Source: Actinoplanes derwentensis (GTDB lineage Bacteria; Actinomycetota; Actinomycetes; Mycobacteriales; Micromonosporaceae). Taken from it: a stretch of DNA of 64,000 bases. Below the pieces are notes generated by a model, which saw only the letters and a list, made by a program, of their open reading frames with translations, ran no database searches and was not told where the DNA came from. The position numbers and the translations under genes were made by a program. Every line of letters begins with the position of its first letter. Position 1 is the stretch's first letter. The DNA lies in the NCBI RefSeq assembly GCF_900104725.1, contig NZ_LT629758.1, positions 6,028,501 to 6,092,500 of the forward strand, written 5' to 3'. Shown here one piece after another: positions 19,165 to 28,020 of the stretch.

Positions 19165-22155
19165 TCAGGCCGAGCCCGCCCGAACGTCCACATAGCCCAT
19201 CGGCGGCCCGAGCAGGCGGTCGATCGCCTCGGCGTCGGTGAGGGCCCGCGGGGCGACCGCGTGCCGCCGCTTCAGCGCCCGTTCCAGGCGGCTCAGCGCG
19301 GTCCGGTCCGCGTCGTCCAAACCCGGCCCGGACTGCTCGCCGGGCAGAACCTCCCGCAGCAGCACCGCGGTACCGGGGATCGTGACGTCCTCGGACTCCC
19401 GGGGCTTGCCCTCCCGGACCGCGAGCACCTTGAACCGGGCCCCGGCCAGGAAGACCGCCTCGTCGAGTTCCTGGTGCTCGGACAGCGCCCCGGCCTGCCT
19501 GGCGGTACGCGACCAGACCAGATAGTCGACGTCGGCACCCGCGACCGCGATGTCCCCGGCGCCGCTGACGTTGCGGAACGCGGGCTCGACGAGCATCGTG
19601 CCCTCCGGGTAGAGCTGCCGGGCCGGTACGTCGAGCCGTCCCTGACAGAGCATCGCCCGACGGCACGGCGGCAACCGGCGCAGCCCGGAGGCCAGGCACG
19701 ACAGGTAGCCGGGCAGTGCCGGGGCACGGCCTGAGCGCAACCCCAGGTTGAGCGGCCCGGCGCCCACCGGTGAGCTGCCGAAGTAGAGCCGCACCGCCAC
19801 CAGATCGGTCTTCGCCGCCAGGGAGGAGTCCTGGCGCAGCGCGGGCCAGGCGGCCAGCGCGGCGTTCACCGTGGTGATCGAGTCGGTGTACGCCGGGCCC
19901 AGCGCGGCGGTGAACTCCCGCTGTTCGGCGGTGGTGCTGGACCGGTCCGGGATCGGGCTTCCGGCGGCGAGTACGTAGCGCTCGGCAGCGGCGGGGTCCA
20001 TCACGACCGGGCCCGGCGGGGGCGACGGAACGGCGGGCGGGGGCAGGTCCGGCAGCGGGCCGAAGTCGGCGGCCCCGAAGTCGGCGGTCCCGAGGTCCGG
20101 CCCGGAACTGGTGATCATGGGCGGGCGCATCACCGTGTCCGGCCGCGTCGCCGCGAGCGGGGGCAGGTCCGGCGGCAGACGGCCGGGGTCCGGCGCCCCC
20201 GGGAGCTGCCCGAAGTCCGGCGCACCGGGACCGGCGACCGGGTCCGGCGCGGCGGCCTTCGGCGACTCGGCCCGTGCGGCCGGCCGGACCGGCACACCCT
20301 GCGCCTGAGCACCGGCCGTGGCCTGCACCGGTGCCTGCTCCCCAGCCACGGCTTGCGCGGCGGCAGTCCGCGACGACTGCGCAGGTGCTTCGGACCACGC
20401 CGAGGTCCCGACAACCGGCGTGGTCTGCGCAGGCGCTCCGGACCATGCCGAAGTCCCGGCAACCGGGGGGCCGGCCGTGCTGTGCGCGGTGACAGCGGGC
20501 GTCTGCCAGAACTCACTCACCAGAGGTGCGGCCGTCGCCGTCTCCCAGCCCGAGGTGGCGGCGGTGGTGTCCGGTCGCGCCCATCCCGCGGTGGGCTCCT
20601 CGGGCGTCGGCGACTCCCCCACCATCCATTCGTCCGACCACTCGCCGGTATCGGTGGCAGTGACCGCCGCCGCACCCGGCGACACGACCGGCAGGACGGA
20701 CGATCCGCCCGCCCAGGTCGGCAATCCGGTACCGGCGGTCGGGGCACGGGTGGCCGGCACCGCCTCCCCGGCCCCGGACCAGACGAGCGGCACGATCTGC
20801 TCCTCCGGCGCCGCCGGGCTCGACCGCTCGGCGGCCTGCAGTGGCAGGGCCACCCGGCGCGCCGCGGTCGAGATCTGGACCAGCGGATGACCGGTCCTGT
20901 GTGCCACCGCGGCGAGCGACGGCGCGGCCGCGGCACCGAACGCGGCGGCCAGCCGGGCCGCCCCCGGATGGTCAGCCGACCCGGTCACCACGAGTCCCGG
21001 TTCGCCGGAGGTCCGGGCGACCACCCGGCACAGCATCTCGACCAGCCGATCGGAGGCGGCGGCGTCCAGGGCTAGCACGCCGTCGTCAGGTTCGACGAAG
21101 GCCAGCCCGTCAGGCTCGTACGCACCGGCCGCACGCAGCAGGATCCCGGCCGGGATCACCTCGGCCAGCAGTTCGTCCTCGGCCGCGTGCCGGTAGAGCC
21201 GGTCCCCGGTCCGCACCCAGCCCCGCCCGATGAGCGCGGGTCCGTCGCCGGTGGACCGGCGTGGGCCGGCCGGTGCCGCCGGGCCACGGAACGGATCCCG
21301 GAACACATCGACCGGCCCGCCCCGCAGACTGTCGATGTTCGCGGCGAGGCTGTCGAGCCAGTCGGAGCGGGGCAACGCCCGAGCCGGATCGAGAAGCCCC
21401 GTCTCGATACGCACGACGGAGTGGGCGGGCAGCCCGGTGAAGAGGCCGGCGAGGTACGCGGGATCCACTGGCGGCTCGCCGATGTGCCGCAGGACCAGTG
21501 CCGGGCCCCGCGGGTCGACCGGCAGGTCGTAGGCGGGATCACCGGGAACGGCCGGTGCCGCGGTGGAGGCCCGGATCAGCACACCCGCGGGCAGCGGATC
21601 CGCGACCAGGCCCGGCAGCGCCACCGGACGGTCGGCGAGGGCGTGCTCCCAGTCCGGGATCGGGTGCCGGTTGCCGACGACCGGGCAGACCGTGCCGGGC
21701 CGGAAGGACCGCCAGCCCCAGGCCCCGGTGCCGCCCGCGGCGTAGAGCGTGCCATCCGGTGTGACGTGCACCGGACCGTCGGGGGCGAGCAGTTCGACGC
21801 CGGTACGTTCGGCTAGCCGCATCAGCCAGGTGGCGTGCGCGTCGTCGGGCCGGCCGATCCCGTCGGCGGCCACCCAGACCCGCTCCGCACCCCAGACCCG
21901 GGCCGCCGCCTCCACCGCACCGCGCAGCACCGCCCCGCAGGCGGGGTCACGGACGGCCAGGTCCGAGGTCATCACCAGTACGTCACCGGACGGGGTGGCG
22001 GCGTTACGCAGCAGTCGCCAGAGCAGGAGCGGCTGATCACCGGAGTGCGAGACGACCGCGGCGGAGCCGTGCCACTCCACGAACAGGTCGTATTGCGCGG
22101 GCGACCGGGAACCAGCCGGCCGGCGACGCCCGCCGAGCCACCACGGCAGCGCCAT
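19165..22155 (-). CDS. Large protein with ADP-ribosyltransferase-like C-terminal domain, companion of the giant toxin
   Basis: 996 residues. The ATG at 22155 is chosen because GGAGGGG/GGAG boxes lie just upstream and the protein begins naturally with MALPWWLGG; a longer in-frame extension to 22266 has no support. Residues 1-170 form a globular alpha/beta region with the AERTGVELLAPDG pattern also seen in actinobacterial polymorphic toxins. The middle (about 450-720) is Pro/Ala/Thr-rich and disordered. The last 250 residues look like an ADP-ribosyltransferase fold: an Arg strand (CQGRLD), FRNVS where many ARTs have STS, and ELDEAVFLAGARFKVL resembling the ExE/turn strand. The Glu spacing is not canonical, so activity is uncertain. 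It lies 282 nt upstream of the giant toxin gene in the same orientation. It could be a second effector or an ESX-associated accessory protein. Confidence 0.7.
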   Translation of the reverse strand: MALPWWLGGRRRPAGSRSPAQYDLFVEWHGSAAVVSHSGDQPLLLWRLLRNAATPSGDVLVMTSDLAVRDPACGAVLRGAVEAAARVWGAERVWVAADGIGRPDDAHATWLMRLAERTGVELLAPDGPVHVTPDGTLYAAGGTGAWGWRSFRPGTVCPVVGNRHPIPDWEHALADRPVALPGLVADPLPAGVLIRASTAAPAVPGDPAYDLPVDPRGPALVLRHIGEPPVDPAYLAGLFTGLPAHSVVRIETGLLDPARALPRSDWLDSLAANIDSLRGGPVDVFRDPFRGPAAPAGPRRSTGDGPALIGRGWVRTGDRLYRHAAEDELLAEVIPAGILLRAAGAYEPDGLAFVEPDDGVLALDAAASDRLVEMLCRVVARTSGEPGLVVTGSADHPGAARLAAAFGAAAAPSLAAVAHRTGHPLVQISTAARRVALPLQAAERSSPAAPEEQIVPLVWSGAGEAVPATRAPTAGTGLPTWAGGSSVLPVVSPGAAAVTATDTGEWSDEWMVGESPTPEEPTAGWARPDTTAATSGWETATAAPLVSEFWQTPAVTAHSTAGPPVAGTSAWSGAPAQTTPVVGTSAWSEAPAQSSRTAAAQAVAGEQAPVQATAGAQAQGVPVRPAARAESPKAAAPDPVAGPGAPDFGQLPGAPDPGRLPPDLPPLAATRPDTVMRPPMITSSGPDLGTADFGAADFGPLPDLPPPAVPSPPPGPVVMDPAAAERYVLAAGSPIPDRSSTTAEQREFTAALGPAYTDSITTVNAALAAWPALRQDSSLAAKTDLVAVRLYFGSSPVGAGPLNLGLRSGRAPALPGYLSCLASGLRRLPPCRRAMLCQGRLDVPARQLYPEGTMLVEPAFRNVSGAGDIAVAGADVDYLVWSRTARQAGALSEHQELDEAVFLAGARFKVLAVREGKPRESEDVTIPGTAVLLREVLPGEQSGPGLDDADRTALSRLERALKRRHAVAPRALTDAEAIDRLLGPPMGYVDVRAGSA

Positions 22156-22493
22156 CCGACTCCGCCCCTCCGTTCGACGGGGTGTCGATCTTAACCGTTC
22201 CCCGCTGTGTACCGAGCCTGACTCACCCGCACCGGGCGCCGGGCCCGGCGCCACCCGGCGTTCCAACTTCGCGGGATATCCTCCGCCAGCACAAAGCCCG
22301 GCCAGGCGGCAACGGCCACGCGGCGCCGTTCCGGGCCGGTCGCCGGGATCACCGGACGGCCCCGGACGTCTCCGCCATCGGCGAGCCGGACCGGTCGGAT
22401 CCGGCCCATCGGACCCCGCTCACCTGATTGAGTCTTCACGGCGGTGTGACACCGCATCCCGCCGTACGTCGGGGAGCTGACACCGGAGGAACC
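22156..22493. other. Divergent intergenic region, 338 nt
   Basis: Separates the minus-strand ART-like gene from the plus-strand membrane protein and must hold both promoters. Apart from the palindrome at 22441-22455 and the GGAGGA box at about 22485-22490, no gene or clear promoter consensus is visible. Short open frames on both strands lack family resemblance. Confidence 0.5.
22441..22455. promoter_or_regulatory. 15-nt palindrome, possible operator
   Basis: GCGGTGTGACACCGC is a perfect 7+1+7 inverted repeat 38 nt upstream of the ATG at 22494. Size and symmetry fit a dimeric repressor site. No cognate regulator can be named. Confidence 0.35.
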
Positions 22494-23222
22494 ATGACCA
22501 GCGAGCCCATGTCCGAAACTGATCCCCGGCAGTCCCGGGTGGATCCCGACCCCCGGCTCCGCGCGATCGCCGTGACGGTCGGCGTGCTGACCGCCGGCTG
22601 GGTCAGCTTCCTGAGAACCTCGGAGTCCGGCGACAACACGTTCCCGGTCGGCGCCGCACTGCTCGCCCTGGTCCCGGCCCTGCTCGCGGCGCTGCCGTTC
22701 GCCCTGCCCACCCGGCTGCGCCCGGCGGCCGACACCACGGTCGCGATCCTCGTGACGGTCTACTCGGGCGCCACCTTCCCCGCGACCGGTCTGCACTACG
22801 TCCCGATGGATCTGCTGCTCTGGGCGGCGGCGATCGTGCCGTGGCGGCAACGGCGCCGGCGGGGCCCGCTCGCGGTCCGGTTGTGGCACTTCACCGCCGG
22901 GTTGCTCGTCGCGCTCCCCGGCCTGGCGAGCGTCGGCGCGGTCGGCCAGGACATGATCCCGGTCCTGAGCTTGGCGGCACTGCTCTACATCGCCGGCCCG
23001 GTCACCCTGGGTGTGCTGTGCGCTTTCCAGATCCGGGCGGCGTACGGGGTGATCGCCCTGCTGGGCACTGTCTCCATGATCTCCGCACTGCTCGACGCGG
23101 GTTTCCTGTTCGCGGCCTTCTGGTGGTTCGGCGGCCTGTACCTGACAATCGGCGCCGTCGGCTGGGTCACCACACCCGCCCACACCCGCCACCCGTCCCC
23201 GGTGGCCGACGCAACCGCCTGA
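22494..23222 (+). CDS. Polytopic membrane protein of unknown function
   Basis: 242 residues. The ATG at 22494 is preceded by a perfect GGAGGAACC ribosome-binding site, which decides against the upstream in-frame start at 22428. After a polar 25-residue N-terminus there are about seven hydrophobic segments (roughly residues 25-42, 51-72, 79-94, 104-117, 133-155, 160-185, 190-230), with an Arg-rich cytoplasmic loop (WRQRRRRG) near residue 120. No catalytic or binding motif is seen and no family is recognised. It is transcribed away from the ART-like gene and stands 144 nt from the next regulator, so it may be monocistronic. Confidence 0.75.
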   Translation: MTSEPMSETDPRQSRVDPDPRLRAIAVTVGVLTAGWVSFLRTSESGDNTFPVGAALLALVPALLAALPFALPTRLRPAADTTVAILVTVYSGATFPATGLHYVPMDLLLWAAAIVPWRQRRRRGPLAVRLWHFTAGLLVALPGLASVGAVGQDMIPVLSLAALLYIAGPVTLGVLCAFQIRAAYGVIALLGTVSMISALLDAGFLFAAFWWFGGLYLTIGAVGWVTTPAHTRHPSPVADATA

Positions 23223-23366
23223 CCACCCACAACTGACACACTGGCCGACAAGGCCGGAGTCCGCTGTGCGACAGACGACTCGGAGATTCGGCGAATGCGC
23301 TACTTCTAGCGGGTTTCCGGGACGCGCCGCCCACACCATCGGATCCGACCTTACGAGGAGGATCCG

Positions 23367-24572
23367 ATGGCACAGGTACTTCCCCTGATCGGCCGTGATC
23401 GTGAGATGCGGTTCTGCACCGCCCTGCTGGACTGGGTGGCACCGGACCGCCCCGCCGTGCTTCTCGTCGAGGGGCCTCCGGACAGCGGCCGGGCCCGTCT
23501 GCTGCGGGAGGTCGCCGAGGTGGGCCGGCAGAAGGGCGCCACGGTGACCGCCGAACCGGATCGGGTCGCTCTGGTCCGCAACTCCGCCCTGCTGGTGGTC
23601 ACCACCGACCTGGCCGCGCTGGCGCGGCACCCGGACTCGGCAGGTGCGGGCTGGCAGGTTGCCGAGACGCACCGGGTTCTGCTGGGGCCGCTGCCGGCGG
23701 GTGAGGTCCGGCGGCTGCTCGCGGTCGCTCTTCCGGGGGTTCGGGCGGGTGCCCGGCTGATGGATCTGACCCGGGTGGCGGCGGGACGGCCGGGGGCGGT
23801 GGTGCGACTGGTCGCTGATCTGCGGGCGGAGGGTCTGCTCCGGGTCGTCGACGGGGTCGCGGTGCCGGATCCGTTCCGGCTGCCGCACCGGTTCCGGGCC
23901 CGGTTGGCGGGGCGGTTCGCGGGGCTGTCGCCGGGTGCTCGGCATCTGGTGCAGGCGGCGTCCACGCTGCGGTCGCCGTTTCCGCCGGCCCGGCTGGGTG
24001 CGCTGCTCGGCGGCACGGTGATCGGCTTGCTGCCGGCGATCGAGGAGGCGTTCGAGGCGGGTTTCCTGGTCGCTGCCGGGGACGTGATCTCGTTCTGTCA
24101 CGAGCTGGCGCGCCCGGTGGTCGAGGATTCCCTGCCGGGTGCCGTGGTCGCGGCTCTGCACTCCGACCAGGCTCTACGCACCAACCAGGCCCCGCGCTCC
24201 AACCAGGCCTCGTATTCCCACCGGCCCCCGCATGCCAACAAGGCCCCGGCGGCGGCTCGGCGGGAGCGGCCGGTAGTGGTCGCCGACTGGGGTGCGCTCA
24301 GTGATCGGGAACTGGAGATCGCCGGGCTGGTAGGGCTGGCGTTGACGAACCGGCAGATCGCCTCACGGGTCAGCCGGTCGCCGCACACCGTCAGCTTCCA
24401 CTTGCGGCAGATCTTCCGGAAGCTGGGGCTGACCTCCCGGGTCGAACTGGTGTCCCTGCTGCGCCGCCGCGAGAACACCGACCGCAGCCCGGCCGGGAAC
24501 GTCGACCGCAGCTCGGCCGAGAACACCCGCCGCAGCCCGGCCGGGAGCGCCGGTCAGGACCCGGCCGCATAG
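23367..24572 (+). CDS. LuxR-family regulator with degenerate AAA/STAND module
   Basis: 401 residues; GAGGAGGA precedes the ATG. The N-terminus resembles the ATPase part of LAL regulators (LIGRDREM, then VEGPPDSGRARLL at 35-47), but the P-loop Lys and Ser/Thr are replaced by Arg42 and Ala43, so ATP hydrolysis is doubtful. No TPR-like sensor region follows; the protein is less than half the usual LAL length. A linker with NQA/NKAP repeats leads to a LuxR-type helix-turn-helix at about 306-366 (LSDRELEIAGLV, NRQIASRVSRSPHTVSFHL). The C-terminus is an 8-residue repeat tail. Its last 19 bp overlap, tail to tail, the FAD hydroxylase of the aminohydroxybenzoate-type operon, so it may be a regulator of that locus (inference). 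Confidence 0.8.
   Translation: MAQVLPLIGRDREMRFCTALLDWVAPDRPAVLLVEGPPDSGRARLLREVAEVGRQKGATVTAEPDRVALVRNSALLVVTTDLAALARHPDSAGAGWQVAETHRVLLGPLPAGEVRRLLAVALPGVRAGARLMDLTRVAAGRPGAVVRLVADLRAEGLLRVVDGVAVPDPFRLPHRFRARLAGRFAGLSPGARHLVQAASTLRSPFPPARLGALLGGTVIGLLPAIEEAFEAGFLVAAGDVISFCHELARPVVEDSLPGAVVAALHSDQALRTNQAPRSNQASYSHRPPHANKAPAAARRERPVVVADWGALSDRELEIAGLVGLALTNRQIASRVSRSPHTVSFHLRQIFRKLGLTSRVELVSLLRRRENTDRSPAGNVDRSSAENTRRSPAGSAGQDPAA
24474..24545 (+). repeat. Three 24-bp tandem repeats at the 3' end of the LuxR gene
   Basis: Three 24-bp units encode NTDRSPAG, NVDRSSAE and NTRRSPAG immediately after the helix-turn-helix. They add a polar tail that LuxR proteins normally lack. Confidence 0.75.
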
Positions 24573-25624
24573 GAGCGGGGGCGGTAGAGCCAGTCGTGCG
24601 CCCCCGGATCGGCGGTGGCCAGGGCTGCGTCCCGGATGCGTTGTTCGGCGCCGTCCGGCAGGTGATGCACCCGGAGACCGGCCCGGGACATCTCGTAGAC
24701 CTGCCGGACCCGGTCCCGGCGCAGCGCCTCGAACCCGCTGAGGTCCGTACATCGGGCCAGGGTGACGGCGTCCTCGATGGCCTGGGCCGCACCCTGGGCG
24801 ATGAACGGCAGGATCGGATGCGCGGCGTCCCCGATCAGCATCACCCGCCCACGACACCACGGCGACACGGGCGGCAGGTCGTACAACGCTCGTTGTTCCA
24901 GTTCGCCCGCCGCATCGATCAGTTCACGCACGGCCGGGTGCCACCCGTCGAAGTAGGGCAGCAGACGGTCGCCGGTCACTCGTACCGGCCGGTCCGGGGG
25001 TTGATCTGCCGGGGTCACGACGACCAGATTCAGCAGGCCGGGAGCGATCGGGTAGGTGACGCAGTGCCGTCCGGGGCCGAGCCACACCGTCACCCGGTGC
25101 GGCCCGGCCGACGGCAGCACCGCACGCGACGCCACCAGCCCGCTGTATCGCGGGTCCGCCGGCCCGACGGCGGCGCGCACCGCCGAATGCAGGCCGTCCG
25201 CGCCGATCACCGCGTCGAACCGGTCCTCGGTACCGTCGGTGAACCCGAGCACCACACCCGCCCCGTCGTCACACACCGTCACGCACCGGCGGCCGAAGTG
25301 GACGGGCGCCTCGCGGAGCGCCTCGGTCAGCTGCCCGCGCCGCATCGTCAGATAGGGCACACGGTACCGGCTCAGGTCGGTCCGGCCGAGCACCGTGCCG
25401 TCCGCCCAGCGGCGTAGTTCCCGCGACGCCACCGGGACCGCGAAGTCCAGTCGGACACCCAGGCCGAGCAGTGCGGCGGCGGCGTTGGGTGAGATCTGGA
25501 TGCCGGTGCCGTCCTCGGCGGGTTCCGGCCGCTGTTCGAGGACGACACAGTCGGCGCCTTGGCGGGTGAGCGCGAGCGCGGTGGTCAGGCCACCGATTCC
25601 CGCACCCACGATGCCGATTCGCAC
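24554..25624 (-). CDS. FAD-dependent aromatic-ring hydroxylase (salicylate hydroxylase type)
   Basis: 356 residues. GTG at 25624 is preferred over TTG at 25630 because AAAGGG lies 7 nt before it. All three group A flavin monooxygenase motifs are present: GAGIGG at the N-terminus for the ADP moiety, DAVIGADGLHSAVR (DG motif) near residue 145, and GRVMLIGDAAHP (GD motif) near residue 265. The protein uses NAD(P)H and O2 to hydroxylate an aromatic acid. It is the last gene of the operon that begins at 28808, with a 12-nt gap after the ligase gene. In platensimycin biosynthesis an analogous flavin hydroxylase (PtmB3) acts on 3-amino-4-hydroxybenzoate made by homologues of the two first genes here, so a similar substrate is likely by inference. 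Confidence 0.85.
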   Translation of the reverse strand: MRIGIVGAGIGGLTTALALTRQGADCVVLEQRPEPAEDGTGIQISPNAAAALLGLGVRLDFAVPVASRELRRWADGTVLGRTDLSRYRVPYLTMRRGQLTEALREAPVHFGRRCVTVCDDGAGVVLGFTDGTEDRFDAVIGADGLHSAVRAAVGPADPRYSGLVASRAVLPSAGPHRVTVWLGPGRHCVTYPIAPGLLNLVVVTPADQPPDRPVRVTGDRLLPYFDGWHPAVRELIDAAGELEQRALYDLPPVSPWCRGRVMLIGDAAHPILPFIAQGAAQAIEDAVTLARCTDLSGFEALRRDRVRQVYEMSRAGLRVHHLPDGAEQRIRDAALATADPGAHDWLYRPRSYAAGS

Positions 25625-25636
25625 GATCAATCCCTT

Positions 25637-26902
25637 TCAGTAGTAGCGCAGGGCCCGGTCCCAGTCCTCGTCCGCGGTGAACAGACTGCGGGGTTTCATC
25701 ACCTCGGGCATCGCGGTCAGCACCCGTTCCGACACCAGGGGCACCCCTTCGACCAGGCATTCGATGTCGTACGCCGTTCCGATGGCACTGCCGAGTGCGG
25801 CGATCGCGGCGTCCCGGTGCCGGTCCGGAACCTCGATCTGCACCAGCAGTCCGGACGTCGTGTGCCGGGCCCGCCAGAACAGCACCCCGTATTCGGCGGG
25901 CAGCCCGAACACCACCTCCTCCAGCCCGACCTGGGTGATCCCGGCTCCGGCGTCGAACCGGCCGAGCACCCGCACCACCGGCAGCGTCCATCCGCACGGG
26001 CAGTCCGGGAACGTCACCTCGACCCGGTCGCCGATGTGATAGCGCAGCAGCGGCATCGCTTCCCGGCACAGCGGGGTGACCACGAGTTCCCCGGTGCCTT
26101 CGGGGGTGATCCGGCCGGTCGCCGGGTCGTACACCTCGAAGATCGCCCGGTCGGCCCACAGGTGCAGGTTGCCGAACGGGCATTCACCGGCCAGCCCCCC
26201 GGTCTCACTGGCGCCGTACTCCTGCACGACCGGCGCCCGCCACAGCCCCGCGATCCGGTTCCGCCGGGCCGGGCTCAGTGGCTCACCCGCGACCAGCAGG
26301 GCCCGCAACTCCGGGAAATCTCGGCCGGGCTGGAGTCCGGCGCATTCGGCCGCGGCCGCCCACAGCAGGGTGTCGGTCGGCAGCGACCAGGTCAGCGTGA
26401 CGTTCAGGTCGTGCAAGAGCTTGACCACTTTGGCGTACGGGGTGGCAAGCGACCGGTTGTCGGCCGGCACCACGGTGGCCCCGTTCGCGAGCGCGGCGGC
26501 GTGCGCCACGTGCCCGGTGAGCATCAGCGCGTACGGCGTCCGGACCAGGAACGTGTCGGACGGCCGGATGCCGACGTGCATCCGCGAGTAACGCTCGATC
26601 AGGTCGGTCCAGTCGGCGGCGGTGTAGTAGGAGGCCGTCGGCGTTCCGGTGCTGCCACTGGACTCGTGGTAGGTGGCCAGCCGGGACCGGTCCACGGCGA
26701 GCATCCCGAACGGGTACGCGTCCCGCAGGTCGGCCTTGCTGGTCAGCGGATAGTCGGCGAGTTCACTCCGGCTGCCCGGCACCCCGTCCCGGTACCGCTG
26801 GTAGAACGCCGAGGCCGAGGCCGCGGCCAGGGTGCCCGCCAGCAGCTCGTCCTGGATCTTGGCGAGTCCGGCCCGGTCTCCCCAGTCGCCGAGGCCGGTC
26901 AC
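25637..26902 (-). CDS. PaaK-like acyl-adenylate/CoA ligase
   Basis: 421 residues. GTG at 26902 overlaps the stop of the upstream gene (GTGA); the frame is open further upstream only as an antisense artefact. Adenylation motifs are clear: SSGSTGTPTASYY (phosphate loop, about residue 95), QEYGASETGGLAGEC (A5, about 230), LLRYHIGDRVEV (A7) and a C-terminal EVMKPRSL that may carry the A10 lysine. Cys residues in CPFGNLH and FPDCPCGW match the PaaK pattern. It would activate an aromatic carboxylic acid with ATP, as adenylate or CoA thioester. Its place in the operon suggests that the acid is the aminohydroxybenzoate-type product of the two preceding enzymes. No reductase or carrier domain is attached. 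Confidence 0.85.
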   Translation of the reverse strand: MTGLGDWGDRAGLAKIQDELLAGTLAAASASAFYQRYRDGVPGSRSELADYPLTSKADLRDAYPFGMLAVDRSRLATYHESSGSTGTPTASYYTAADWTDLIERYSRMHVGIRPSDTFLVRTPYALMLTGHVAHAAALANGATVVPADNRSLATPYAKVVKLLHDLNVTLTWSLPTDTLLWAAAAECAGLQPGRDFPELRALLVAGEPLSPARRNRIAGLWRAPVVQEYGASETGGLAGECPFGNLHLWADRAIFEVYDPATGRITPEGTGELVVTPLCREAMPLLRYHIGDRVEVTFPDCPCGWTLPVVRVLGRFDAGAGITQVGLEEVVFGLPAEYGVLFWRARHTTSGLLVQIEVPDRHRDAAIAALGSAIGTAYDIECLVEGVPLVSERVLTAMPEVMKPRSLFTADEDWDRALRYY

Positions 26903-28020
26903 AGCTCGTGACACAGTTCGTCGATGGGATAGCCGACGTGCCGTTCCCGGCCGGGCAGGTGCCCGAGCACCTCGTCGCCCGGTTTCAGTTCGGTGGAGTT
27001 GTGCACCACCCCGCCGGGGCCGAGCAGGCGCACGTGCCAGTCGTCCTGCACGATGATGTTGAGCTGTTCCCCGTTCGGGGCCACCGCGTCGATCGCGAGC
27101 AGCGGCCGAGTCTCGATCTTGACCCGGCCGACCGTCACCGGCCTGGTCCGGCCGTCGGCACGGACCGCCAGGACGGTCGAGCCGGCCCGCAGTTCGCACA
27201 GGTAACGGGTGCGTTGGTGGTCGGCCAGGGTGTACGACATGATCGCCCCGGCGTTGACCCGGAACGGCCGCATCGGCATGTACGGCAGCGGATGGGTCTC
27301 GCTCACACACAGCAGCAGTCCCCGGGACCGGGACCCGACCAGGATGCCCTCGTCCTGCCCCAGGTGGGAGCAGGTGTCCACACAGGCCCGTTCGCCGGAG
27401 CCGACGTGCCGGATCCCGGTGACGGTGAGGGTGACCAGGTCCAGGTCTGGTGAGCCGCGCCGGACCACCTCGGCCAGTTTGGTGGCGTCGCCGGGGCCGC
27501 CCGGTCGCAGCAGGATCCCGTCCGGGCCGCGTTCCAGCACGGTCAGATGCACCGAGGCCTCGTCGATCCCGGTCACCTCGGTGATGATCCGGCCGTCCGC
27601 ACCGTCGGCGGCGGCCAGCACGATCTCCAGCGGGATGTGGGTGGGGTCGTGGAACCGCAGCACGGTGAGTTCGTCGCGGCGGACCCGTTCGCACGCCAGG
27701 TCCAGGCTCGCGGCGTCGGTGACGTCCACCCGGCTGCCGAACCGGATACCCGGATGGGCCGCGGCGAGCCGTGCCGGATCACCGTGCAGTTCGGGGTCGG
27801 CCAGCACCAGGTCGGCGTCACCGAAGCTGTCCGGCAGCTCGTCACCGGTCACCACGAGGACCCGGGTCACGGTCGGCGGCAACCCGGCCAGGTCCGCCGG
27901 ATCATCCGTCACGATCGCCTCGAACCGCAGGTGAACGGCCTCCTCGGCGACCTCGCGCCGCCACTCACCGGCCTGCCGCAGGTCGATCCAGCAGTCCCGG
28001 TCCCGCGTCACGGCGCTCAT
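26899..28020 (-). CDS. 3-dehydroquinate synthase II-like enzyme (GriH-type)
   Basis: 373 residues; the ATG at 28020 overlaps the upstream stop (ATGA). The whole length matches the archaeal-type dehydroquinate synthase II family: a conserved central region with TVTGIRHVGSGERACVDTC, SRGLLLCVSETHPLPYMP, FRVNAGAIMSYTL and a basic/acidic C-terminal half ending in the VGYPIDELCHEL pattern. Archaeal members oxidatively deaminate and cyclise 2-amino-3,7-dideoxy-hept-6-ulosonate. The actinobacterial homologue GriH makes 3-amino-4-hydroxybenzoate from the C7 product of GriI. The immediately preceding aldolase gene makes the GriH-type role the better reading here, because actinobacteria normally use AroB for the shikimate pathway. 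Confidence 0.88.
   Translation of the reverse strand: MSAVTRDRDCWIDLRQAGEWRREVAEEAVHLRFEAIVTDDPADLAGLPPTVTRVLVVTGDELPDSFGDADLVLADPELHGDPARLAAAHPGIRFGSRVDVTDAASLDLACERVRRDELTVLRFHDPTHIPLEIVLAAADGADGRIITEVTGIDEASVHLTVLERGPDGILLRPGGPGDATKLAEVVRRGSPDLDLVTLTVTGIRHVGSGERACVDTCSHLGQDEGILVGSRSRGLLLCVSETHPLPYMPMRPFRVNAGAIMSYTLADHQRTRYLCELRAGSTVLAVRADGRTRPVTVGRVKIETRPLLAIDAVAPNGEQLNIIVQDDWHVRLLGPGGVVHNSTELKPGDEVLGHLPGRERHVGYPIDELCHEL

Noticed and set aside
22191..24161. Minus-strand frame of 656 codons across the membrane protein and LuxR regulator
   Set aside because: Gln/Arg/Pro-rich antisense composition, no motif, and it covers two well-supported plus-strand genes.
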